Below, one piece after another: positions 45,064-55,863 of a stretch of 64,000 nt of DNA (its first letter is position 1; every line of letters begins with the position of its first letter). The translations under genes were made by a program, and so were the position numbers. Origin of the DNA: Pseudolactococcus piscium (GTDB taxonomy: Bacteria; Bacillota; Bacilli; Lactobacillales; Streptococcaceae); assembly GCF_002441695.1 (NCBI RefSeq), contig NZ_JXJW01000011.1, positions 1-64,000 on the forward strand, in the 5' to 3' direction. Below the pieces are notes generated by a model. It was not told the DNA's origin. It was given only the letters and a program-made list of their open reading frames with translations, and searched no databases.

Positions 45064-45927
45064 AACTTGTATACCTCTTGTATCGACTTTTAACACAACT
45101 AGTCGACCAGCTAATTTTTCTGATAAGAGACTTGCTTTTATTTTTTTAATCACGTCTGGTGTTGCTAAAACCATGACAGTAGGTCCTGCCCCTGATAGAT
45201 AGGTTGTATAAGCACCGAGCTCTTCGGCCAGTTGACGGATTTTTTTAAACTCCGGGACTAGTGGACTACGATAAGGTTCATGAAACCTATCTGCTGCCAT
45301 CAGTTGACCAGCCAACTTTAAATCTCCTGTTAAGAGCGCGGCGATGGCAACATTTGATATAGCACTTGCTGCTACTGCTTCCTTATAAGCAAACTCACTT
45401 GGTAAGACACGGCGAGAATCTCTTGTTTTTAGCTCATATTTAGGGATGAAGGCAAGTAAGCCGGTGGGAGGCATTTTAGCCGCCACATAGCTCGTCTTAC
45501 CAGCAAAGCTTTGGGCAATAACAAGACCACCAAAAATAGCCGGCGCCACATTATCTGGATGACCTTCTATTTTTGTCGCGATGGCTAACTTCGTGTCAGC
45601 TGTTAAATCCAGATGTCCAAGTTGGTTGGCCAACTCTATCCCAGCCACAATGACTGAACTTGATGACCCAAGTCCTCTTGCTAAGGGAATATTGCTGGTC
45701 ATCTTTAGCCGATGAGGGAGTAGATCTGGACAAACTTTCAAGGCCGTCTTGATTAAGAGATTTCGCTCATCGCTAGGCAATTTCTTCCCTAGACGATGCT
45801 CTATCTCCCAGTTACTTGATGGCTCAAGCACCTCTATATTTAGGTAAAGCGATACTGCAAGACCAACCGAATCAAACCCTGGCCCAAGATTGGCTGATGT
45901 CGCTGGCACTGAAATTATCAAAGTCAT
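45055..45927 (-). CDS. thrB: Homoserine kinase
   Basis: 290 residues, GHMP kinase family. Motif 1 is [21 protein letters not shown], motif 2 is [17 protein letters not shown] and motif 3 is [13 protein letters not shown]. It phosphorylates homoserine toward threonine. It lies 12 bases after hom, and the two form an operon; thrC is not in the window. Confidence 0.96.
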   Translation of the reverse strand: MTLIISVPATSANLGPGFDSVGLAVSLYLNIEVLEPSSNWEIEHRLGKKLPSDERNLLIKTALKVCPDLLPHRLKMTSNIPLARGLGSSSSVIVAGIELANQLGHLDLTADTKLAIATKIEGHPDNVAPAIFGGLVIAQSFAGKTSYVAAKMPPTGLLAFIPKYELKTRDSRRVLPSEFAYKEAVAASAISNVAIAALLTGDLKLAGQLMAADRFHEPYRSPLVPEFKKIRQLAEELGAYTTYLSGAGPTVMVLATPDVIKKIKASLLSEKLAGRLVVLKVDTRGIQVKN

Positions 45928-45939
45928 ATATCTTACCCT

Positions 45940-47220
45940 TTAGATTACTTTAATCGTATTACGTAGTGTAAATCCATCAAGTGATGAGATTTTAGCTACC
46001 AAATTATCAAATTGATTCAAGTCCATTTGATGTGAAATGATGGCAATCGTTGCAACATGATCACTAATTTTATCTTGGAAAACTTGTTCAAATGAGACAT
46101 TTTCTGCATGGAAAAGTTCTGCAAGTCGTAAAAGTTGACCAGATTTATCCTCAGTTTCAATGGCAAAATAATACTTATCTAACAAGTCTTCTTTTTTAGC
46201 ATAGATTGTTTCACGCGAAAAAGTATTAAATGGTGGCGCTGAATAGCCTTCTGCAACACTCATAGCAAGTTGAATAATATCAGCAACGACAGAGGCAGCT
46301 GTTGGCTTTTGACCAGCACCAGGTCCATAGAACATAGCCTCACCAATACCGATAGATTCAACAAAGACAGCGTTCATGACACCATTAACTGTTGCTAATT
46401 GGTGCGTTTTAGGCAGGAAGGTTGGCACGACTTCTGCATAGATACCAGACTCACGCTCAACGATTTCACCAACTAATTTAATCACAAAGCCCAATTTCTG
46501 TGCTAACTTAACATCAGCTGGTGTGATATTGCGAATCCCTTCATGGCGGACATCATCAAACTTAATGGTCATACCAAAAGCAAATTGACTCAGAATCACC
46601 ATCTTATAAGCAGCATCAATCCCGTCAACATCGTTGGTCGGATCCGATTCAGCATAGCCTAGACGGCTTGCTTCTGCTAATGCCTGATCATAAGTCCAAC
46701 CTTCATCTACCATCTTCGTCATCATGAAATTACTTGTGCCATTGACAACACCAAGCACTTTTGTAATTTTATCAGACGTATAAGCACTTGCTAGTGTTCT
46801 CAAGATAGGAATACCACCTGCTACTGCTGCTTCGTAGTAGAGTGCCACTTGATTAGCTGCGGCTATGTCTAATAACTCTGAGCCATGCATGGCAAGCAAA
46901 TCTTTATTTGCTGTCACAACATGTTTTTTAGCCTCAAGCGCTTGAGAGATAAAGGTTTTAGCTGGCTCAATACGTCCCATGAGTTCAACGACAATATGAA
47001 CAGATGGATCCGTCAAGATAGCGGTGATATCCGTCACAAAGTTGTAGTCATGGCCCTGTGCCAATAAGGCTTGTTTTTCAGCTTCATCTCTAACTAAAAC
47101 TTTTGAAATACTGATATCCGTACAGGCAGCTGAGCTGATTTTTTGACCATTTTCTTTTAATAAAAATGGAATACCACTGGCTACTGTCCCAAATCCAAGT
47201 AATGCGATGTTGACTGTCAT
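45940..47220 (-). CDS. hom: Homoserine dehydrogenase
   Basis: 426 residues. An N-terminal NAD(P) domain (LLGFGTVASGIPFLL), the catalytic region with KHVVTANKDLLA and VNGTSNFMMTKM, and a C-terminal ACT domain (YFAIETEDKSGQLLRLAELF) that usually binds threonine for feedback control. AAGGAG lies ten bases before the ATG. An extended -10 (TGC-TATAAT, 47300-47308) predicts a leader of about 73 bases with a small CCAG...CTGG hairpin. Confidence 0.96.
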   Translation of the reverse strand: MTVNIALLGFGTVASGIPFLLKENGQKISSAACTDISISKVLVRDEAEKQALLAQGHDYNFVTDITAILTDPSVHIVVELMGRIEPAKTFISQALEAKKHVVTANKDLLAMHGSELLDIAAANQVALYYEAAVAGGIPILRTLASAYTSDKITKVLGVVNGTSNFMMTKMVDEGWTYDQALAEASRLGYAESDPTNDVDGIDAAYKMVILSQFAFGMTIKFDDVRHEGIRNITPADVKLAQKLGFVIKLVGEIVERESGIYAEVVPTFLPKTHQLATVNGVMNAVFVESIGIGEAMFYGPGAGQKPTAASVVADIIQLAMSVAEGYSAPPFNTFSRETIYAKKEDLLDKYYFAIETEDKSGQLLRLAELFHAENVSFEQVFQDKISDHVATIAIISHQMDLNQFDNLVAKISSLDGFTLRNTIKVI

Positions 47221-47354
47221 AAATCTTAAACTCCTTTATCCGATTAAATTAAGTAGTATCTAATTTTGATTAAACCAGCTATCAACTGGCATTAGCTAAA
47301 TTATAGCAGAATTTTCAGACTATTTCCATCTTAATTGACAACTTGTCGTGTCAA

Positions 47355-47945
47355 TTAGTCTATAAATTCCTCGATGACACGCCACGCCTCATCCAAACCT
47401 GTTTTATCAAAACTTGAAAAAATGATGAAGTCATCTGTACTATCAAACTGTAAAGCCTTTTTAATGATACTTTCATGTTTGTTCCACTTGCCACGTTTAA
47501 TCTTATCAGCCTTAGTCGCAACTAAAATAACTGGAATTTCATAATACTTAAGGAATTCATACATTTGAATGTCCTCAGTAGATGGCTCATGACGCATATC
47601 AACTAAGCTCACAACCGCACGAAGATTCGGACGAGTCGTCAAGTATTCTTCAATCAGACCTCCCCATTTCTCACGTTCCTTTTTAGAAACACGTGCATAA
47701 CCATAGCCTGGTACATCGACAAAGTGTAAGGTATCATCAATATTGAAAAAGTTAAGCAACTGGGTTTTACCAGGTCTACCTGATGTACGTGCAAAATTTT
47801 TGCGGTTAAGTAAGGTATTGATAAAGCTTGATTTACCGACATTTGAACGACCAGCAAGAGCAATCTCTGGCCATTCTGTATCAGGATACTGCTTGCTTGA
47901 TGCAGCTGAAATTGTCAAACTGACATTATGGATATTAAATTTCAT
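47355..47945 (-). CDS. ysxC: Ribosome biogenesis GTPase YsxC/EngB
   Basis: 196 residues from [21 protein letters not shown], where the family normally begins. An in-frame ATG at 47999 overlapping the clpX stop (TAATG) would add 18 residues and could couple translation. GTPase motifs: GRSNVGKSS (G1), DVPGYG (G3) and ATKADK (G4). It is needed for 50S subunit assembly. The order clpX-ysxC is typical of lactococci. Confidence 0.95.
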   Translation of the reverse strand: MKFNIHNVSLTISAASSKQYPDTEWPEIALAGRSNVGKSSFINTLLNRKNFARTSGRPGKTQLLNFFNIDDTLHFVDVPGYGYARVSKKEREKWGGLIEEYLTTRPNLRAVVSLVDMRHEPSTEDIQMYEFLKYYEIPVILVATKADKIKRGKWNKHESIIKKALQFDSTDDFIIFSSFDKTGLDEAWRVIEEFID

Positions 47946-47998
47946 GAGTCTCATTTCTATAAAAGGAAAGAGCGCAGTTATGCGTTCTTTTCTTATCA

Positions 47999-49216
47999 TT
48001 AAGCACCGATTAGTAACGGTTCATTTGTTCCTAAAACAGCTGCTTCAGTGATTACGACTTTTTGAATCCCAGTCATACTAGGGATTTCAAACATAACGTC
48101 CATCATCACTTCTTCTATAATCGAGCGAAGTCCACGCGCACCTGTCTTACGTGTAATAGCTTTTTGTGCAATGGCTTTGAGTGCACCTTCTTCGAAGGCT
48201 AGCTCAACATCATCAAAGCTTAATAGGCGTTGGTATTGCTTAACCAGGGCATTTTTAGGCTGTGTTAAAATATGAATCAAATCATCTTCTGTTAAAGATT
48301 CAAGAGCTGCAACAATCGGTAATCTTCCGATAAACTCAGGAATTAAGCCAAATTTTTGGATATCTTCAGCAACAATCTCTTGCATATAAGATGCATCCTC
48401 TGATAAGGCTTTATTATTAAAGCCAAAGCCGATCACTTTTTCACCTAAGCGTTGCTTGACGATCTCTTCGATCCCATCAAAGGCGCCACCAACGATAAAC
48501 AAGATATTTTTAGTATCTAGCTGAATCATTTCTTGATTCGGGTGTTTACGACCACCTTGTGGTGGGACACTCGCTACCGTACCTTCGATGATTTTTAGCA
48601 AGGCTTGTTGGACACCTTCACCAGACACATCACGGGTAATCGATACATTTTCCGATTTTTTTGCGATTTTATCGATTTCATCCACATAGATAATCCCACG
48701 TTGGGCCCGGTCAACATTATAGTCTGCTGCCTGTAGTAATTTGAGTAGGATATTTTCAACATCTTCCCCAACATAACCGGCTTCAGTCAGACTCGTTGCA
48801 TCTGCGATCGCAAATGGGACATTTAGAGACCGTGCCAAGGTTTGGGCTAGGAAGGTTTTTCCTGATCCTGTTGGCCCAATCATCAAAATATTTGATTTTT
48901 GGAGTTCAATGTCATCGTCTGCCTTACTGGCTACAAAATTAATCCGTTTATAGTGATTATAAACAGCAACAGATAAGGCACGTTTAGCGGTATCTTGTCC
49001 AATGACATAGTCATTTAAAATCGCAAGTAATTCTTTTGGCGTTTTACTATCTAACATTTCTGAAGATAGATCATCTTTAAATTCTTCACGCAGAATATCC
49101 ATCGATAATTCAACACATTCATTACAGATAAAGACATCGCTGCCGGCAATAATTTTCTTAACTTCGTCTTGTGATTTACCACAAAATGAACAAAATATCT
49201 GATCTTTATTTATCAT
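47999..49216 (-). CDS. clpX: ATP-dependent Clp protease ATP-binding subunit ClpX
   Basis: 405 residues. An N-terminal Cys4 zinc-binding domain (CSFCGKS...CNEC) recognises adaptors and substrates. The AAA+ module has Walker A GPTGSGKT, Walker [11 protein letters not shown], the pore loop region YVGEDVENI and the RKH loop GGRKHPNQE. It unfolds tagged proteins for ClpP. Confidence 0.97.
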   Translation of the reverse strand: MINKDQIFCSFCGKSQDEVKKIIAGSDVFICNECVELSMDILREEFKDDLSSEMLDSKTPKELLAILNDYVIGQDTAKRALSVAVYNHYKRINFVASKADDDIELQKSNILMIGPTGSGKTFLAQTLARSLNVPFAIADATSLTEAGYVGEDVENILLKLLQAADYNVDRAQRGIIYVDEIDKIAKKSENVSITRDVSGEGVQQALLKIIEGTVASVPPQGGRKHPNQEMIQLDTKNILFIVGGAFDGIEEIVKQRLGEKVIGFGFNNKALSEDASYMQEIVAEDIQKFGLIPEFIGRLPIVAALESLTEDDLIHILTQPKNALVKQYQRLLSFDDVELAFEEGALKAIAQKAITRKTGARGLRSIIEEVMMDVMFEIPSMTGIQKVVITEAAVLGTNEPLLIGA

Positions 49217-49251
49217 TTGATTTTGTTAGTTCCTTTTCTAAATGCTTACCC

Positions 49252-49422
49252 TTAAAAGAGTGTTTGATAGACTGCGTGAATTGAATTCACCAGATTCGTG
49301 AACGCACACAATAAAAATAAAATCGCAAGACCAAACTTTTTCTTGCGGAAACATTGTACTGCACAGACAACACAAATCCAGGCTAAGACAGCCGTAAAAA
49401 CGCCAAATATTGATTTTTCCAT
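49252..49422 (-). CDS. Small membrane protein between folA and clpX
   Basis: 56 residues, beginning MEKSIFGVFTAVLAWICVVC and ending NSIHAVYQTLF, with two predicted membrane helices around a basic FRKKKFG turn. Its ATG overlaps the folA stop (TAATG), so translation is coupled. A longer ORF in another frame covers this area but has no ribosome site. The same position between folA and clpX is occupied by a small ORF in lactococci, as I recall. Function unknown. Confidence 0.7.
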   Translation of the reverse strand: MEKSIFGVFTAVLAWICVVCAVQCFRKKKFGLAILFLLCAFTNLVNSIHAVYQTLF

Positions 49423-49934
49423 TATTTATTCTTCTCGTAGGTTTTAACTGTAAAACCGTATTTATTTTCTTGATCTTTCGGATGGGTAGTAGATGACAGT
49501 TCAGAAAAATGGTCAAACTGAATCACGTCAGGAAAGTAAGTATCTCCTTCAAAAACGCCTGAAACTATCGTCCTGTATAAGCGCTCTAACGACTGGCTAA
49601 ATACCTCAAACATCTCTGCACCACCAATAATATATAAATCTTTTGCTGAGTCTGGACTTTGTTGCGCGTACCAGGCTAATACTGCTTGAGGGTCATGAAA
49701 TATGAGGACTGATTTATCAGCCACCGTATAGCTTTTATCACGGGTCATTACGATCGTTGTCCGACCTGGCAATGTCCGTTGGGTCATCCCATCAAAGGTC
49801 TTGCGCCCCATTAAGATAGCCTGACCCATCGTTGTTGCTTTAAAGTGACGCAGCTCTGCGGGTAGAGACCACGGCAACGTCCCATTTACACCAATCAAAC
49901 CTTGTGCGTCCTCTGCCCAAATTCCTGCAATCAT
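49422..49934 (-). CDS. folA: Dihydrofolate reductase
   Basis: 170 residues from the ATG at 49934 (GAGG six bases upstream). Conserved IAGIWAEDAQGLIGVNGTLPWSLPAELRHFK with the Trp loop, ILMGRKTFDGM, and DLYIIGGAEMFEVF. It reduces dihydrofolate with NADPH. A TATAAT lies about 40 bases upstream of the start. First gene of folA-small ORF-clpX-ysxC. Confidence 0.96.
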   Translation of the reverse strand: MIAGIWAEDAQGLIGVNGTLPWSLPAELRHFKATTMGQAILMGRKTFDGMTQRTLPGRTTIVMTRDKSYTVADKSVLIFHDPQAVLAWYAQQSPDSAKDLYIIGGAEMFEVFSQSLERLYRTIVSGVFEGDTYFPDVIQFDHFSELSSTTHPKDQENKYGFTVKTYEKNK

Positions 49935-50032
49935 CACTCACCTCATCTTTTTTAAACTACCTCTGTCAATTATACCGTAAAAGGCTATTTTTTGCTATTA
50001 CCCAGTCACGAATTCCTTAAATTAGCAGAACA

Positions 50033-50047
50033 TGATAAACTATAGGT
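50033..50047 (+). promoter_or_regulatory. Extended -10 promoter, predicted leaderless start
   Basis: TGA-TAAACT (-10 at 50036-50041) with six bases to the ATG at 50048. No Shine-Dalgarno sequence is present. Confidence 0.5.
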
Positions 50048-50989
50048 ATGAATTATATGACACATACAATTGAACCATGGATGCCTATCGGGGCAACCAA
50101 ACCAAAAGATGATATTGCAAGCATAGCAAAACAAGTCGGCTGGCAAGAGCTGTTGATAGACCGGGCAAGTCAATCACCTGATACAAGTAATTTGGCACTT
50201 AATTTAAGCTCGGATGACCTCATTGTGCATCAGTATCCAAGTTATTTACCCTTAGCATTCGAAGAAAATTTTCAAAAAGCTGTGCAGCAGGCTGGCGCGA
50301 CGTTCATCTTGCTCATTCATGATTTTGAACCCCTCAGGATTGCCAACCGCCCAACTTCCGATCGTGAATATGCACTACTTCACCAGTCAGACGGCCTAGT
50401 CGTTCATACAAAAGAAATGGCAGATGCATTAGCTAGCCCAGTCCCTACTTTTATCCTAGGCCTTTTTGATTACTTAACGACAGCTATGATACCAGAGCGC
50501 CTGTTCACCCCTCAATTGCTTTATGCGGGTACGTTGACAAAGGCAAGCTGGCTTAAAAGCTGCTGCCAACCAATATCTGTTTTCGGTAAACGACCGCGAA
50601 AGTGGCAGCATGATAACTTGCCACCTCATATCACCATTCATGACCTCTTACCACAAGATTTAGCCCCTGGCCTATTACCAGATGGTATTGGCCTTGTATG
50701 GGATAGCGACAGTGATCATGATACACGCTATCAGAGCTATCAAATCGTCAACAGCCCGCACAAACTCAGCCTTTATTTGGCTGCAGAGTTGCCAGTTATC
50801 TTGCCAACATTTTCTCCTTTTTCCAGTTTCATATCATATAATCAGCTGGGTGCCTGCATCACTGAGTTGTCAGAACTCCCCCTTACCTTTCCCTATGATA
50901 AAATAAAAGCAAAACAAATCGGGCATGACCTTCGGTCTGGAAAACATACCAAAGATGTCCTCAAAAAACTGATTGCTTTTTATCAGTAA
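50048..50989 (+). CDS. Glycosyltransferase-like protein (galactofuranosyltransferase/Gtf3-like)
   Basis: 313 residues, GT-B-like layout. The N-terminal half has LIVHQYPSYLPLAFEENFQKAVQQAG and FILLIHDFEPLRI followed by SDGLVVHTKEMADAL. The C-terminal half has GIGLVWDSDSDHDTRYQSYQIVNSPHKLSLYLAAELPVI, the nucleotide-sugar pocket of Gtf3/beta-1,6-galactofuranosyltransferase relatives. It stands alone and no acceptor can be inferred. No ribosome site precedes the ATG, consistent with a leaderless message. Family placement is by recalled motifs. Confidence 0.7.
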   Translation: MNYMTHTIEPWMPIGATKPKDDIASIAKQVGWQELLIDRASQSPDTSNLALNLSSDDLIVHQYPSYLPLAFEENFQKAVQQAGATFILLIHDFEPLRIANRPTSDREYALLHQSDGLVVHTKEMADALASPVPTFILGLFDYLTTAMIPERLFTPQLLYAGTLTKASWLKSCCQPISVFGKRPRKWQHDNLPPHITIHDLLPQDLAPGLLPDGIGLVWDSDSDHDTRYQSYQIVNSPHKLSLYLAAELPVILPTFSPFSSFISYNQLGACITELSELPLTFPYDKIKAKQIGHDLRSGKHTKDVLKKLIAFYQ

Positions 50990-51102
50990 TCAGCAACCTA
51001 TCAGCCTGTATGATGTTGATCGACAGACGGCACCTTCTTTTGGCACATATGAGGTCGAATATGTTATCCTATCTACATACTTACTTTTTCAAAGGAGACT
51101 CC

Positions 51103-51390
51103 ATGTTTATTCTAAACCTAACCTACATCAAACCACTTGATGAGATAGAAACTTTCTTAAGTCAACATCGCGCATTTTTAGATTACTATTATCAAAAAGA
51201 GATATTTCTACTCTCTGGTCCTAAGGAACCTAGAAATGGTGGGATTATCATATGTCATGCTGCCAGTCAAGATGACGTAAAACAAATTATTTCAGAAGAT
51301 CCTTTTTTTATTCATCAAGTTGCTGAATATGAGATTGTTGAATTTATACCGGTTAAAACAGCTAAAGACCTGGTTCAATATAAGCAATAA
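51103..51390 (+). CDS. YciI-like protein
   Basis: 95 residues from the ATG with AAGGAG eight bases upstream. The domain begins MFILNLTYIKPLDEIETFLSQHRAFLDYYYQKEIFLLSGPKEPRNGGIII in pieces and has the DPFF segment and the conserved His/Asp of the YCII fold. These small dimeric ferredoxin-fold proteins are mostly uncharacterised. In-frame ATGs further upstream lack ribosome sites. Confidence 0.85.
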   Translation: MFILNLTYIKPLDEIETFLSQHRAFLDYYYQKEIFLLSGPKEPRNGGIIICHAASQDDVKQIISEDPFFIHQVAEYEIVEFIPVKTAKDLVQYKQ

Positions 51391-51502
51391 AGGATAGCTG
51401 ACACGCAAAGGTCCAGATGAAAATCGTATGCCAAATAAAACACTTATACGTTTTTTTTGCATCAATAAATCAGTTTCCCTATGATATAACTTTCTAGCCC
51501 AT

Positions 51503-51536
51503 AAAAAAAACGCCTGACTCAGCCAGACGTTTTTTA
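51503..51536. terminator. Terminator of pyk
   Basis: ACGTCTG / CAGGCGT stem with a seven-base loop flanked by A and T runs on both sides, eight bases after the pyk stop. Confidence 0.85.
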
Positions 51537-51543
51537 AATTTAA

Positions 51544-53046
51544 TTATTTAACTGTACGGATACGCATTGTATTTGTACGGCCTGAACCTACTGGTACACC
51601 AGCAACGATGATGATATTGTCGCCAGATTCAACAAGACCTGATTCGATAGCAGCTTTTTCAGCAACTTCAAACATGTCATCAGTTGATGCAGGTTTTTCG
51701 TTCAAGATTGGGATAACGCCCCAGTTAATCATAAGTGATTTTTGAACTTTTTCATCCCAAGTAATTGCTAAGATATCAGCATCAGGACGGTATTTAGAGA
51801 TCAAACGGGCAGTTGAACCTGACTCAGTCAAGGCAACGATTAGTTTGATTTCCATAGAGTTAGTTGCATCTTTAACAGCAGATGCCATAACTTCAGTCAC
51901 GTTAGAACGGTCAAATTTATCAGTTGACAAACGGCCATATTCTTTCAAAAGTGCTTGTGCATTTTTGTCAACAGTTGCCATTGTACGTACTGATTCAACT
52001 GGGTATTTACCATTTGCTGATTCGCCAGAAAGCATTGTTGCATCTGTACCATCGATAACAGCGTTAAATACGTCAGAGATTTCTGAACGTGTTGCACGAG
52101 GTTTGTCAGTCATTGTTTCAAGCATGTTAGTTGCTGTGATAACAGCTTTACCAGCAGCATTTACTTTTTGAATGATTTGTTTTTGGTAAACTGGTACCAT
52201 TTCAAATGGTACTTCGATACCCATATCACCACGGGCAATCATGATACCTTCAGAGGCAGCAATGATTTCGTCGATATTATCAATACCTTGTTGGTTTTCA
52301 ATTTTAGGGAAAAGTTGAACGTGTGTGTTACCAGTTTCTTCTAAGATAGCACGAACTTCGTTAACATCTTTAGCAGAACGAACAAATGAGATCGCGATGA
52401 AGTTCAAACCTTGTTCCAAACCAAAACGGATGTCTGCGTTATCACGGTCAGCAAGTGCTGGGAAAGGAATTTTAGTGTTAGGGATGTTAACACCTTTTTG
52501 TTTAGCAATAACGCCATCATTTTGCACTTCAACTTCGAATTGACGCGTTGCAGCATCTTTACCAGCAACAGTTAACCCAAGTTTACCATCATCGATAAGG
52601 ATTGTTTGACCAATTTCAACGTTATCAAAAATGTCAAGACCACCAGCAACGTTCAAAGCGATAACATCTTTAGTAGATTTTAGGCCTTGTTGTGTTGCAA
52701 CACGGAGTAAGTCACCTGTATTGTATTCGAATTCTTTAGCTTCGCCTTCGAATAATTCAGTACGGATTTCTGGTCCTTTAGTGTCAAGTAAGAAACCAAC
52801 TTTTTGGTTAGCAATTTCTTCTGCACGACGGACAACGTTCATACGATCGCCTTGCTCTTCATGGTCACCATGTGAGAAGTTGAAACGGAAAACATTTGCG
52901 CCTTCTTTGATTAATTGCGCAATTTTTTGCGCTGAAGCTTCTACATCGAGTTTTTCACCCCAGTAACCATCGTCACCAAATTTTTTGCCACCACGGATTT
53001 CAACAGCTGGTCCAAGTGTTGCAACAATTTTTACACGTTTGTTCAT
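51544..53046 (-). CDS. pyk: Pyruvate kinase
   Basis: 500 residues, normal for Gram-positive Pyk. MNKRVKIVATLGPA start, VFRFNFSHGDHEEQ, the K-catalytic segment FPKIENQQGIDNIDEI and MIARGDMGIEVP, ATNMLETM, and the C-terminal allosteric domain. It converts PEP and ADP to pyruvate and ATP and is usually activated by fructose-1,6-bisphosphate in lactococci. It follows pfkA by 118 bases and is followed by a terminator rather than ldh. Confidence 0.98.
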   Translation of the reverse strand: MNKRVKIVATLGPAVEIRGGKKFGDDGYWGEKLDVEASAQKIAQLIKEGANVFRFNFSHGDHEEQGDRMNVVRRAEEIANQKVGFLLDTKGPEIRTELFEGEAKEFEYNTGDLLRVATQQGLKSTKDVIALNVAGGLDIFDNVEIGQTILIDDGKLGLTVAGKDAATRQFEVEVQNDGVIAKQKGVNIPNTKIPFPALADRDNADIRFGLEQGLNFIAISFVRSAKDVNEVRAILEETGNTHVQLFPKIENQQGIDNIDEIIAASEGIMIARGDMGIEVPFEMVPVYQKQIIQKVNAAGKAVITATNMLETMTDKPRATRSEISDVFNAVIDGTDATMLSGESANGKYPVESVRTMATVDKNAQALLKEYGRLSTDKFDRSNVTEVMASAVKDATNSMEIKLIVALTESGSTARLISKYRPDADILAITWDEKVQKSLMINWGVIPILNEKPASTDDMFEVAEKAAIESGLVESGDNIIIVAGVPVGSGRTNTMRIRTVK

Positions 53047-53164
53047 TTTAGTAGAACTCCTTCTAAATTAGATGGCTTTCGCCAATATATAGGACATCTC
53101 ATATGAGGTATCCTTAGACTGCATATGCAGTTTTTAACTGATGTTTAGTGAAACTGTAAACCGA

Positions 53165-54172
<1,008 letters not shown>

Positions 54173-54208
54173 TTAAGTATCAATCCTCCAATGTTTTTTA
54201 TCTTAATC

Positions 54209-54238
54209 ATTATACCACGTTTAAATATATTTTGTCAG
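54209..54238 (-). promoter_or_regulatory. Promoter of pfkA-pyk
   Basis: CTGACA (54233-54238), 18-base spacer, TATAAT (54209-54214). Confidence 0.65.
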
Positions 54239-54249
54239 ACAAAAAGTAA

Positions 54250-54263
54250 AGAAAACGTTTTCT
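54250..54263. promoter_or_regulatory. cre site for CcpA upstream of pfkA
   Basis: Perfect palindrome AGAAAACGTTTTCT, a close match to the CcpA cre consensus (TGWAANCGNTNWCA) with the outer base changed on both sides. It lies just upstream of the -35, the place where CcpA activates the las operon in L. lactis. Confidence 0.75.
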
Positions 54264-54283
54264 ACTATTAAATAGAAGCCCAT

Positions 54284-54310
54284 AGAAAAAGCGCTTTTAC
54301 GCGCTTCCTT
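54284..54310 (-). terminator. Terminator of the LPXTG protein gene
   Basis: AAGCGC...GCGCTT hairpin followed by TTTTTCT on the minus strand. Confidence 0.7.
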
Positions 54311-54364
54311 CCAATGTTGCATCTAATCAACACGATTAAACTATTCAATTTTTCACATGCTATT

Positions 54365-55795
54365 CTATTGCTTTGAGCTTCTGACATACAAAGTCGATAT
54401 TATAGACGTACATATGACAAGGAAAAGGCCTAGCCCTAGGTAATTATCATTTTCATCACCCGTTTTAGGTAATAAAGCAGATGCTTTAGTTGTTTCAGTA
54501 TTGAGTGTATTGGGTGTATCGTTTGGTATTGGAACTACTGGCTCAACTTTAATTTTTGTATAGACATACGTTACAGTTTGTATTTGATCCGTTAGTTTAC
54601 CAGTCATATTGATTGGCAGTTTCGTCTCATCTAACGTGTAACCAGCAATCATAAGTTTATATTTATCAGTTGACGCGTCAAATGAACTGCCTACATTACC
54701 ACTGATACTTTGGCTAGGCACATTTGGAATAGCTTGTCCCTGTTCATCAACATAATTAACAATGACACTTTGAGCAGTGGTAAGGTGATTCACGGGAATC
54801 TGATAGCTACCGCCATACGTGATGAATGCATTAGTAGTACTCGCAAATAAAGCAGGTACCATAGATTGTATGTTTATCTTTTCTGTGTCTTTGGGTATGC
54901 TAGTAAAGATTATCCCCTGGTGTGTCATGTGATAATCAATTCCCTCTGAAAGAGAGGTCCATTCACCATTCTTGTCAATATAAGTAATAGATAAAGGTAT
55001 GCTGGCATTTGATAGATCAGAAATAATCGGATTTCCCGATGTATCCTTTAAAAGTGTATCTGTATAGGCTATCTCTGACTCATTTGTGTCTTGAATCTCG
55101 ATTGGGTTTAGCACTATGCTATCATTCGTTAAGATAGATAAATCATAGTTAACATTAACTTTAGATAGTTCCAATTCAGAATAATCAGTCATACCAATTG
55201 AATAGATACTCAGCATGTCAACATCCCAATTATCCATATCCTGACCTATCCCGACAAGTTCGTCTTTAGGACGATAAGACGTATAATTACCAATGTGAAT
55301 ATTATTAAATTTTCCTTTTGGCTTAATATATGGCAGAACATTTGACCGTGTAAATAATGTTGCATTATTGACCATCGTAATCTCTGGGATATCTGTCGCA
55401 ATTATGTTAGCTATATCTAATGATTTCAAATTTACTGCCAACTCTAACCCCTTGAGATTTACTTGTGTATCTTCAGGGAGACTCTCCAAATCAATCCTTG
55501 TCACACTGGTCATATCTTCTTTGGTGACTTGGGATAAAGGTTTTTCAAGTAGGGTAGCAATAACGTTCTGCAGATTTTTATCTGGCATCCAAGCGTCTAT
55601 CGTATCGGATGATAGTGGTTTGATAGGTTGATGACTTAGTGATGACGCTATTACTGTCTGTGGCGTTTTACTAGCATTTAAAGCTGTAGTACCAGTAGTG
55701 TTATTCGCTAATTGACTATCTGCTAGAACAGGTATCTGGGACATACTTGACAGCAATAAACAAGACAGCAGACAAAATCTAATTTTTCTTTTCAT
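54365..55795 (-). CDS. LPXTG-anchored surface protein with MucBP domain
   Basis: 476 residues. Signal peptide (residues 1-25, KIRFCLLSCLLLSSMSQIPVLA) and a leucine-rich-repeat-like N-terminal region (DAWMPDKNLQNVIATLLEKP, LKGLELAVNLKSLDIANI). A MucBP domain lies at about 360-425 (VIVNYVDEQGQAIPNVPSQSI through QTVTYVYTK). The sortase signal LPKTG is at 442-446 with a hydrophobic helix and RSSKQ tail. It would be linked to peptidoglycan by sortase A and bind mucin or other host or plant glycans, as MucBP proteins commonly do. AAGGAAG precedes the ATG. Monocistronic. Confidence 0.9.
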   Translation of the reverse strand: MKRKIRFCLLSCLLLSSMSQIPVLADSQLANNTTGTTALNASKTPQTVIASSLSHQPIKPLSSDTIDAWMPDKNLQNVIATLLEKPLSQVTKEDMTSVTRIDLESLPEDTQVNLKGLELAVNLKSLDIANIIATDIPEITMVNNATLFTRSNVLPYIKPKGKFNNIHIGNYTSYRPKDELVGIGQDMDNWDVDMLSIYSIGMTDYSELELSKVNVNYDLSILTNDSIVLNPIEIQDTNESEIAYTDTLLKDTSGNPIISDLSNASIPLSITYIDKNGEWTSLSEGIDYHMTHQGIIFTSIPKDTEKINIQSMVPALFASTTNAFITYGGSYQIPVNHLTTAQSVIVNYVDEQGQAIPNVPSQSISGNVGSSFDASTDKYKLMIAGYTLDETKLPINMTGKLTDQIQTVTYVYTKIKVEPVVPIPNDTPNTLNTETTKASALLPKTGDENDNYLGLGLFLVICTSIISTLYVRSSKQ

Positions 55796-55863
55796 ACACT
55801 TCCTTTTAAAAATAGTAGGCGACTTGGTTTCCTATTGGTTGGTTACATGTTAGGGTATCCTAA

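Noticed and set aside
49238..49516. 92-residue minus-strand frame overlapping folA and the small membrane protein
   Set aside because: No ribosome site and basic, motif-free product; the 56-residue frame with TAATG coupling explains the region better.
51845..52966. Plus-strand frames opposite pyk
   Set aside because: Antisense shadows caused by strong codon bias in pyk.
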